A stretch of DNA of 12,225 nt, from assembly GCA_003486385.1 (NCBI GenBank), contig DNFT01000116.1, positions 1-12,225 on the forward strand, in the 5' to 3' direction. Each line of letters starts with the position of its first letter. Positions within the stretch are counted from its first letter, which is position 1. The notes below the pieces were generated by a model, which had not been told where the DNA came from, did no database searches, and was given only the letters and a program-made list of their open reading frames with translations. The translations under genes and the position numbers were made by a program. The stretch comes from Eubacterium sp. Lineage in GTDB: Bacteria > Bacillota > Clostridia > Lachnospirales > Lachnospiraceae. Of this stretch, positions 6,245-12,225 are shown piece after piece.

Positions 6245-6712
6245 GTGAAGGGCTGTATAATAAATTATGATAAGACCTCATTAATAGAGGTGTTTGGCTG
6301 CATGAATGATTTTGATAAATGTAATTGTCTTATAACCAATATTGAATGTTGTCCCGCAGACAGGGAAATATACGAAACCATGGATGCGGAATACTGCTGG
6401 ATTGATGGGAAGGAGCTGTTGCGCTTATTGAAAAAAGAGGACTTCCAATGGATATGGGGGGTATTCTCTGTCTTTCCGAAAGCTGTAACATTGGATGAGG
6501 TGTTGAAATACGATTATCCGTATGCAGATGGATATACGGGGTTTTGGAAAAGTCCGATTAGCGTACAACATCCGCTGGAAGTTTCGGAAGTCGTGGCATG
6601 GGATGGCATGTATATATTACTGATAGCTGAAAATGATGAAAGTGTGAATACATTTATGAAAAAAAATATATTCGCAGAGGAGTTGGAAGAGTATAATAGA
6701 GAATTAATATAA
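6245..6712 (+). CDS. AT-rich orphan protein of unknown function
   Basis: The protein has 155 residues. The GTG start at 6245 is preferred because AGGAGG lies at 6233-6238, inside the longer frame that opens with ATG at 6221. It has no signal peptide or membrane helix and looks like a compact mixed alpha/beta cytoplasmic domain. Notable traits are six Cys (including NIECCPADRE), many Trp and aromatic residues, and a central run ADGYTGFWKSPISVQHPLEV followed by EVVAWDGMYILLIAEND. The C-terminus is helical and acidic. Its base composition is visibly richer in A and T than the genes on both sides, which fits recent gain or an orphan. I recall similar small proteins in related gut Firmicutes but no assigned function; small single-domain proteins of this kind are sometimes immunity proteins, which is only a guess. 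It ends 33 bases before the response regulator. Confidence 0.7.
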   Translation: MKGCIINYDKTSLIEVFGCMNDFDKCNCLITNIECCPADREIYETMDAEYCWIDGKELLRLLKKEDFQWIWGVFSVFPKAVTLDEVLKYDYPYADGYTGFWKSPISVQHPLEVSEVVAWDGMYILLIAENDESVNTFMKKNIFAEELEEYNRELI

Positions 6713-6745
6713 TTAATATATTATCACGTTGAAGGGAGACCACCC

Positions 6746-7438
6746 ATGAGCAGGGGGAAGATTATTGTTGTTGAGGATGAGAGGGATATAAGGGAGGGCT
6801 TGTGCGAGCTTCTTGTAAAGGACGGATATGATGTAACTGCGTGCGGAAGCGTGCAGGAGGCTGAGAGAAGTATTGTCGGCGGCGGTGCCGATCTGTACCT
6901 GCTCGATGTCATGCTTCCGGATGGAAGCGGCTTCGGACTGTGTGAGCATATAAGGGATGAGCTTGGAAGCGATGTGCCGATTATCTTTTTGACGGCACTT
7001 GATGATGAGGACAGCGTTGTAAAAGGGCTTGAGATGGGCGGAAATGATTACCTTGGGAAGCCGTTCAGGAAGAGAGAGCTTATGGCGAGAGTCGGAGCGC
7101 ATCTTAACAGATACCATAAGAACAATGAGACATACAGAGCCGGTGATTTGGTGTACGATAAGGAGGCGGGAAGAGTGTTTAAGTGTGGACAGGAGCTGGA
7201 GCTTAGAAGGAACGAGCTTAAGCTTCTCGGTTTTTTTACGGAAAATCCGGGTATTCTTATACCGCGTCAGAGACTTCTTGAGCTTATGTGGGATATTGAC
7301 GGCGAGTTCGTGGATGACAATACATTGTCGGTGGAGATAAGCCGCCTCAGAAAGAAGCTCGGAAGATGTAAGGATAAGGAGTATATAGACACGGTAAGAG
7401 GAATCGGGTACAGATGGAATGAGCGGGAGGACGGATGA
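6746..7438 (+). CDS. OmpR/VanR-type response regulator
   Basis: The protein has 230 residues. The ATG at 6746 follows GAAGGGAG (6731-6738). It is a cytoplasmic transcription factor switched on by phosphorylation from the kinase encoded next. The receiver domain (about 4-117) has the acidic pair Glu10-Asp11, phosphoacceptor Asp54 in LLDVMLPDGSG, Thr83 in FLTALDD and Lys105 in LGKPF. The winged-helix DNA-binding domain (about 130-227) has LRRNELKLLGFF, the recognition-helix region VDDNTLSVEISRLRKKLG and the closing YIDTVRGIGYRW. All key residues are present. Its stop overlaps the kinase start (ATGA at 7435-7438), so the two are translated together. The likely targets are its own operon and the transporter genes downstream; no binding site is clear, although a 9-base direct repeat AATTAATAT (6702-6710 and 6711-6719) sits 26 bases upstream of its start. 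Confidence 0.95.
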   Translation: MSRGKIIVVEDERDIREGLCELLVKDGYDVTACGSVQEAERSIVGGGADLYLLDVMLPDGSGFGLCEHIRDELGSDVPIIFLTALDDEDSVVKGLEMGGNDYLGKPFRKRELMARVGAHLNRYHKNNETYRAGDLVYDKEAGRVFKCGQELELRRNELKLLGFFTENPGILIPRQRLLELMWDIDGEFVDDNTLSVEISRLRKKLGRCKDKEYIDTVRGIGYRWNEREDG

Positions 7439-8559
7439 TGAGCGGAAGATACAGGCATTTTGATATTGCGGTAATAGGACTTGCATGCTGCATTGGAGCA
7501 CTGGCTCTTGGCGGCATGCTTTTTATGTTGAAGTTTTACATGGGACAGATGCAGAACATGGTCGGAATTGTGTATGAGTACGACGAAAATGCGGCAAATG
7601 AGCTGCTTAGAGGTATGTTCACGGGACGTGATGAGAAGGCAGCGGGCGTGGAGGCTGCAAAAAGTCTTGGCTACACAGGAGAAGCCTTCCGTCTGTGGAA
7701 CAGATTGAACGTATATGGGGCGGTTGCTGTGCTCGGATGCGCGGCAGCAGTTATCCTATGCGGAATCGTGTGTCTTGTGGTGATTAGGGGAAGGCATCAG
7801 GGGATGGCTGACATGGAAAGTGAGCACACTATAAACAGGCTTACTGAGGATGCACGCGCAAAGGAAAAGTACTATGAGGACAGGCAGCAGGATATTCAGG
7901 TGTTTATGGAAAATGTGACGCACCAGCTTAAAACTCCGCTCGCGGCGGTGATGGTAAATCTCGAGCTGATGGATGGCGGGGATAGAGAGCACGACGAGAG
8001 ACTTAGGGAGAAGTGCATTGACAACATAGAGCACATGAAGGAGCTCTTGATGATGCTGTTAAATTCCGCAAGGCTTCGTGTCGGAAAGCTTCATTTTAAC
8101 AAGCGGAGGATGGATGTGGCTTCGTTGGTGAAGCGGCTTGAGCTTGAAAATGACGGCCTTATCGTTGAAAATATGCCGTCGTGCATGATAGATGCGGATG
8201 CGGAGTGGCTTTATCAGGCTGTGAATAATATCGTGTCCAACGGACTTGAGTACGGCAGGGTGGTGTTGCGGGGAGCATGCCAAAGTGACATGGTGAGTCT
8301 AGGGATAACGGACGAAGGTCCGGGGGTGAAGAAGGAAGAAATGTCAAAGCTGTTTGAGCGCTACTATGTGGGTGAGAACTCAAGGGAGGACAGCACGGGC
8401 ATAGGCTTAAACCTCGCATATATGGTTGTAAAAGCGCACGGGGGCGATATTGTGGTGCACAGTGCCGATGGTGACACGGGCTGTGTGATAAGGATTATGC
8501 TTCCTATATATAGTGTGAAGGAAAAAATAAAAATCGGTGAAGCTGTAAGAGTCCTGTAA
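7435..8559 (+). CDS. Membrane sensor histidine kinase
   Basis: The protein has 374 residues. ATG codons at 7435 and 7438 are both in frame; GGGAGG (7425-7430) is better spaced for 7438, so the first Met may not be used. Two membrane helices (about 11-33 and 93-117) enclose an outside domain of about 60 residues. This loop is longer than that of the BceS-type kinases, which have almost none, so direct sensing is possible. No clear HAMP domain is seen. The cytoplasmic part has the H-box FMENVTHQLKTPLAAV with His163, the N-box NNIVSN (264-269), G1 DEGPGV (293-298), F-box LFERYY (306-311) and G2 TGIGLNLAYMV (321-331). The ATP-lid and last strands are complete. It pairs with the overlapping response regulator and is followed after 70 bases by the permease gene. 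Signal unknown. Confidence 0.94.
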   Translation: MMSGRYRHFDIAVIGLACCIGALALGGMLFMLKFYMGQMQNMVGIVYEYDENAANELLRGMFTGRDEKAAGVEAAKSLGYTGEAFRLWNRLNVYGAVAVLGCAAAVILCGIVCLVVIRGRHQGMADMESEHTINRLTEDARAKEKYYEDRQQDIQVFMENVTHQLKTPLAAVMVNLELMDGGDREHDERLREKCIDNIEHMKELLMMLLNSARLRVGKLHFNKRRMDVASLVKRLELENDGLIVENMPSCMIDADAEWLYQAVNNIVSNGLEYGRVVLRGACQSDMVSLGITDEGPGVKKEEMSKLFERYYVGENSREDSTGIGLNLAYMVVKAHGGDIVVHSADGDTGCVIRIMLPIYSVKEKIKIGEAVRVL

Positions 8560-8629
8560 GAAATGTGGTGTATGCTCTGAATATAAAGACAGGAAAGCTA
8601 TTTTGCATAATGAGAGAGGAGCATGAGAT

Positions 8630-11257
8630 ATGGACTTAATCAGTGTAAGCAGACGGCGGAGGAGAAAAGAGCTTGTGAGGGTATCACTTATTGTATTTCT
8701 TGTGAGCTTTTTTCTTGCCGCCTTTTTGCTGTATCAGAGCCAGATGGAGGAGTATGAAAATCAGAGGAATATAAGGCTGTGCGGGGGCTGGATACTCGAG
8801 CAGCCGGGATTTGTTACTACGCCTGAGGCATTGCATCCGTATGTAAAAAAGACGGGTGAGGTGCTCGGAGGCGTGCACGTTTACTTAAATGACGGCGGAG
8901 ATGCGTTTTCAAATGATACGGGGATGTATATCGGTACACTTCCCGACAATATGTCCGACATAGGACGTGTGAGGATATTTGACGGGCGGATGCCTGAGGG
9001 CGAGGGCGAGATAGCGCTAACGCTCGGGGCGCTTGAAAGGCTTGGGCTTTCGTATGAGCTCGGGCAGCAGATAGAGGTATGCTACGGAAAGTATTACGAT
9101 TACAGTGAGCTACGCGAAAAAAACATGAATCAGGAGTATCACACAAAGCAGTATGTGGTCACGGGCATCCTCTACAATTATCTTGACCTGTGGTCTACAG
9201 GCTCGGGAATGCCGGGCATGATTGTGTCGGCGGAGGATTTTGCCGCGCTCGACGCACAGAAGATTCACTTTGGATTTTACAGTCTCAAAGACGAGTATGC
9301 GGATGTGAATCCTGAATTTGCAAGGACGCTTGCGGAGGGGGATGCCGCTATGTTCTACAATTCCAAGGTCTATGACGCGGTGCTGTGGGACAGCGAGGTT
9401 ACGAATGTGTGGGTTTTAATATCCGTCATGGTGATTGGCTGCTGTGCGATGGTATACATAATCATTCAGGAAAACAGGCGGAGAAAGAGTGCGTATTATC
9501 TTATGAGGTGCATAGGTGCATCAAAGAGACAGATAAGGGCGTTCTCGATTCAGGAGAGTGTGTTTACCATGCTCCCGGCGGCAGCGGCGGGTGTGCTTGG
9601 GGCGTACCTTATATGTGCCGTGGCTGTGGTTTTCGTGAGCAGGGCGGCGGATATAGAGTACTTTTTCATCTTTGATGTCGGATTGCTGCTGCGGATTGTG
9701 GGAGTGGTATTTTTAACGATGCTTGTGGCTGTTCTGGCTTCGCAGACCACGCTTATGAGCAGGCGAATGGTACAGGGCGAGGGAAAAATAAGTGCGCGCA
9801 GGGCAAACCATCTGAGAAAAAAGATACATGGCGGCAGAAACGGAAGAATGATAACGCCAGCTTATGCGGCAAAGCGTCAGAACGCACTTCACCCGGTGAG
9901 GACGATACTTTTGAGGGTGATAGGAATTGCCGTGTGCAGTGTGGTGCTCTACAGCTTCACCAAAATTTACACAGATATATCGTATTATAAGGGCTTTAAG
10001 AGCTCAGTGAATGATTTCACAATTGATATGCCGTCGGGCTTTTACTATCAGATTGACTATGAGGACAAGGAGACGGGGATGGTGGCGTCGACCAACGCCT
10101 CGTTCTATGACACGGATGGCGGTTTTTCAAAAACGGCGCTCAAGAGCATGGAGCTTGTCGAGGGAATCCGCGTGCTGAACTATAATGCGAGGGTGTCAAC
10201 GCATAAGCTTGCATGGAACGGCATGGGGCAGTCGGAGTATTATAGGGAGGCTGTCAATGAAGTAACCAAGGTATGCGGAATGAATGGCGGCTATTGGCAG
10301 TACGATGACAAGTATGGAGAGCTTTTTACGGAAATTTATTGCAGCAATTATGATGACATCTGGGAGGCGTTTGCAAAAAATACCGGGTGGGATGGCGCAG
10401 ATCGCAAAAAGTTCGAGAGCGGTGAGCAGGTTCTGGTGCTGTTTAACACGGAGGAAACGGATTCATCGCTCACGGCAGGGACAGTAATACATATCCCGAC
10501 AGCGTCAGGGAATATAGATGTCGAGGCTGCGGCTGTCGGAACCCCGGCAAACGTGTCGGACGGCGTGCCTTATGGCGGAAAATATTACACAATATACGGC
10601 TCAGAAGCACTCGGAGAGAGGATTGCGGCTGCTGATGGCAAGGAGTTTAAATATACGCAGGCGGAATTTATATTTGACAATTACAAGGATGCGGAATTTA
10701 TAGCACAGCAGTTGTCAATAATCGCAGTGAGAAACGGCGGAAGCTACACCTCAAGATATGGTGAACTGAAAAATCAATATAAATCCATAATGCACGAGTT
10801 TTTTATGTATGGATGCTTTGTGGCGGCGCTGTTTTTCATGTTTGCGGTCATAAGAATAGCAATTCTGAAGGATGATATTGCGGGGCTTCGCGAGGCGAGG
10901 GCAAAATACAAGCAGGAGGGTGTGGATGACGGCTTCCTCATAAAACAGTCGGCGTGCGATGCGGCAAAGGACGGCTTGTCGCTGCTTGCTTCGATTCCTG
11001 TTTTTGTGGCGATATACGGCTTTGTTTATGTAAATCAGATAAAAAAGGCTGCGATAACGGGCGGATGGCTGACATCGCACAGGCTTGGCAGGATATTCTC
11101 ATTCTCAACGGCGGAGGAGGGAATGAGGCTGGTTCCGATACAGCTCTTAGACCTTCCGTATGAGTGGAACTTTGTGATTGTTGCGGTGATTATCATTGTA
11201 TTTGTAATTATGGGCACGGCGATGACGGTAAGAGAGCTCAGAGCGGGAAGACTGTAA
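8630..11257 (+). CDS. Large FtsX-family ABC transporter permease
   Basis: The protein has 875 residues. The ATG at 8630 follows AGAGAGGAG (8613-8621). Eight membrane helices are predicted by eye at about 17-35, 259-280, 313-337, 350-370, 425-443, 725-743, 783-801 and 845-866. That gives two FtsX/MacB-type halves, each with one helix, a large outside domain (36-258 and 444-724) and three more helices. The first outside domain has the MacB core-domain pattern RIFDGRMPEGEGEIALT (115-131). The first FtsX domain has LMRCIGASKRQIRAFSIQES (291-310). The second half is less conserved. Such type VII permeases do not usually move substrates through a channel; they drive extrusion or envelope work from outside. 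With the two-component system upstream and an ATPase downstream, defence against or response to a cell-envelope peptide or antibiotic is likely, but the substrate is unknown. It differs from BceB, which has ten helices and a single outside domain. No frameshift is seen. Confidence 0.9.
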   Translation: MDLISVSRRRRRKELVRVSLIVFLVSFFLAAFLLYQSQMEEYENQRNIRLCGGWILEQPGFVTTPEALHPYVKKTGEVLGGVHVYLNDGGDAFSNDTGMYIGTLPDNMSDIGRVRIFDGRMPEGEGEIALTLGALERLGLSYELGQQIEVCYGKYYDYSELREKNMNQEYHTKQYVVTGILYNYLDLWSTGSGMPGMIVSAEDFAALDAQKIHFGFYSLKDEYADVNPEFARTLAEGDAAMFYNSKVYDAVLWDSEVTNVWVLISVMVIGCCAMVYIIIQENRRRKSAYYLMRCIGASKRQIRAFSIQESVFTMLPAAAAGVLGAYLICAVAVVFVSRAADIEYFFIFDVGLLLRIVGVVFLTMLVAVLASQTTLMSRRMVQGEGKISARRANHLRKKIHGGRNGRMITPAYAAKRQNALHPVRTILLRVIGIAVCSVVLYSFTKIYTDISYYKGFKSSVNDFTIDMPSGFYYQIDYEDKETGMVASTNASFYDTDGGFSKTALKSMELVEGIRVLNYNARVSTHKLAWNGMGQSEYYREAVNEVTKVCGMNGGYWQYDDKYGELFTEIYCSNYDDIWEAFAKNTGWDGADRKKFESGEQVLVLFNTEETDSSLTAGTVIHIPTASGNIDVEAAAVGTPANVSDGVPYGGKYYTIYGSEALGERIAAADGKEFKYTQAEFIFDNYKDAEFIAQQLSIIAVRNGGSYTSRYGELKNQYKSIMHEFFMYGCFVAALFFMFAVIRIAILKDDIAGLREARAKYKQEGVDDGFLIKQSACDAAKDGLSLLASIPVFVAIYGFVYVNQIKKAAITGGWLTSHRLGRIFSFSTAEEGMRLVPIQLLDLPYEWNFVIVAVIIIVFVIMGTAMTVRELRAGRL

Positions 11258-11280
11258 AATGCGAGGCATTCGGGAATGAA

Positions 11281-11344
11281 AGTTTGAAAGAAAAACTTTC
11301 AAACTACTTATTGGTGGCAGTACTGCAATCAATGCTTGCAGTAT
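11281..11344 (+). other. Two hairpins between permease and ATPase genes
   Basis: AGTTTGAAAG (11281-11290) pairs perfectly with CTTTCAAACT (11296-11305) around five A. Then GTACTGCAA (11320-11328) pairs with TTGCAGTAT (11336-11344) with one G-T pair and a 7-base loop. Neither is followed by a T-run, so full termination is not expected. They fill the 129-base gap inside an otherwise tight operon and may tune the amount of ATPase relative to permease or mark an RNA processing site. Confidence 0.7.
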
Positions 11345-11386
11345 GCATGGGTATAAATATGACTTTGGGAAAGGACTGGTATTAAT

Positions 11387-12067
11387 ATGGGAAAGGATAT
11401 TGTTTTAGAGGCGGTGAATGTGTCAAGGACTTATGAGGGCAGAGTCCCGGTCAGGGCACTTAGAAATTGCAGCGTTGCGTTTGAGAGAGGCGAATTTGCA
11501 GCGGTAATCGGAAAGAGCGGTTCGGGAAAATCGACACTCTTAAGGATACTTGGAACGCTCGATGTTCCGGATGAGGGCACGGTAAAGATTGGCGGAGCGG
11601 ACATATACGGCGGAGGCACGAAGCTTTCGGATAAGCAGCTCTCCGAGTTCAGGAGAAGAAATATAGGCTTTGTATATCAGGACTACAACCTTTTCCCGGA
11701 GTACACGGCATACGAGAATATAGTTTTTCCTGTACATCTTGACAAAAGGCGTGAGGACAGGGAAGAAGTGACGGAGATTATGGAAAGGTTAGGCATTGAA
11801 CATTGCAGGGACAAGTTTCCGTTCGAGATGTCCGGCGGTGAGAAACAGAGAGTGTCGCTTGCGAGAGCACTTGTCAACAAGCCCGCAGTGATACTTGCCG
11901 ACGAGCCGACAGGAAATCTCGATGCAGAGACCTCATCCGAGGTCGCAGCGCTTCTTCGCAATGCGTCCGATATGTTCGGGCAGACCATCGTGATGGTGAC
12001 GCATGACAGGCAGATGGCGGATTTTGCGGACAGGGTGCTGGTGATAAAGGACGGGGTGGTGCGGTAA
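11387..12067 (+). CDS. ABC transporter ATPase (LolD/MacB/BceA type)
   Basis: The protein has 226 residues, the usual length. The ATG at 11387 has AAAGGA (11370-11375) upstream, a slightly distant ribosome binding site. It is the cytoplasmic ATP-hydrolysing subunit that works as a dimer with the permease encoded just before. Motifs: Walker A GKSGSGKS (42-49), Q-loop Gln98 in FVYQDYNLFPEYTAYEN, signature MSGGEKQ (148-154), Walker B VILADEP (168-174) with catalytic Glu173, D-loop NLDA and switch His206. The signature starts with Met instead of Leu, as is common in this subfamily. All catalytic residues are present. In most Bce, Lol and Mac type operons the ATPase precedes or is fused to the permease; here it follows it. 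It is the last gene seen in the cassette. Confidence 0.95.
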   Translation: MGKDIVLEAVNVSRTYEGRVPVRALRNCSVAFERGEFAAVIGKSGSGKSTLLRILGTLDVPDEGTVKIGGADIYGGGTKLSDKQLSEFRRRNIGFVYQDYNLFPEYTAYENIVFPVHLDKRREDREEVTEIMERLGIEHCRDKFPFEMSGGEKQRVSLARALVNKPAVILADEPTGNLDAETSSEVAALLRNASDMFGQTIVMVTHDRQMADFADRVLVIKDGVVR

Positions 12068-12126
12068 GGCAGCTTTTTCCTGAAGCAAAGACTGAAATTC
12101 GTTAAAATTATTCATGACTGCACTAC

Positions 12127-12171
12127 TTTAGGGAACTTTTATAAGATATTTTATAAGAAAAGTTCCCTAAA
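12127..12171. repeat. Perfect 14-bp palindrome after the ABC operon
   Basis: TTTAGGGAACTTTT (12127-12140) pairs perfectly with AAAAGTTCCCTAAA (12158-12171) around a 17-base AT-rich loop that can pair further (ATAA/TTAT). The orientation of A and T in the arms leaves no T-run after the stem on either strand, so it is not a standard terminator, although it is the only candidate after the ATPase gene. The remaining bases 12172-12225 are AT-rich and show no gene. Confidence 0.7.
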
Positions 12172-12225
12172 ATTATATACATGATGTTGAGGTCAAAACA
12201 TGCTAATTTAATGTACGAGTGTATA

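Noticed and set aside
6713..7501. A minus-strand open frame of 262 codons opposite the response regulator
   Set aside because: The opposite strand encodes a complete regulator with all key residues; the antisense product resembles no family.
1..12225. CRISPR array, tRNA, rRNA or prophage genes
   Set aside because: No regularly spaced direct repeats, no tRNA or rRNA-like sequence, and no phage structural or integrase genes were seen.

Overview
The window looks like chromosomal DNA of a Firmicute, most likely a Lachnospiraceae-type Clostridia. The basis is: strong AGGAGG-type ribosome binding sites, sigma-A style promoters, all genes on one strand, and an FtsH, a cytidylate kinase-like protein and a VanR-type two-component/ABC cassette of the kind usual in that family. 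This placement is inference; there is no rRNA, tRNA or phage gene to anchor it. All nine protein genes are on the + strand, and the long minus-strand open frames are shadows of them.

Region 1 (1-2450) holds a small helical protein of unknown function (85-642) and an ArsB/NhaD-type ion transporter (814-2169). A very strong 28-bp palindrome (645-706) lies between them and a good promoter precedes the transporter. The pair is flanked by two inverted copies of a 56-nt structured repeat (1-56 and 2328-2383, 53 of 56 identical). The right-hand copy is part of a larger folded non-coding block (about 2201-2446). Region 2 (2450-3345) is a single-gene unit: promoter with an overlapping palindrome, a cytidylate kinase-like protein (2680-3279) and a clear intrinsic terminator. 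Region 3 (3420-6022) is an ftsH operon: extended -10 promoter, the membrane metalloprotease FtsH, and a DUF308/HdeD-like six-helix membrane protein joined by an ATGA overlap.

Region 4 (6023-6712) has a long palindrome, an extended -10 promoter and an AT-rich 155-residue orphan protein. Region 5 (6746-12067) is a likely operon: OmpR/VanR-type response regulator, sensor kinase, very large FtsX-type permease (875 residues, eight predicted membrane helices, two large outside domains) and its ATPase. Together these look like a self-regulating envelope-stress or peptide/antibiotic-response transporter, related in logic to Bce/Sal/Mac systems but with the permease before the ATPase. Two hairpins fill the gap between those two genes. 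The window ends in non-coding DNA with another perfect 14-bp palindrome.

No clearly new multi-gene system is proved by the sequence. The points most worth a second look are the inverted structured repeats around 85-2169 and the several unexplained intergenic palindromes. Next come the orphan at 6245 and the unusual architecture of the TCS-ABC cassette.
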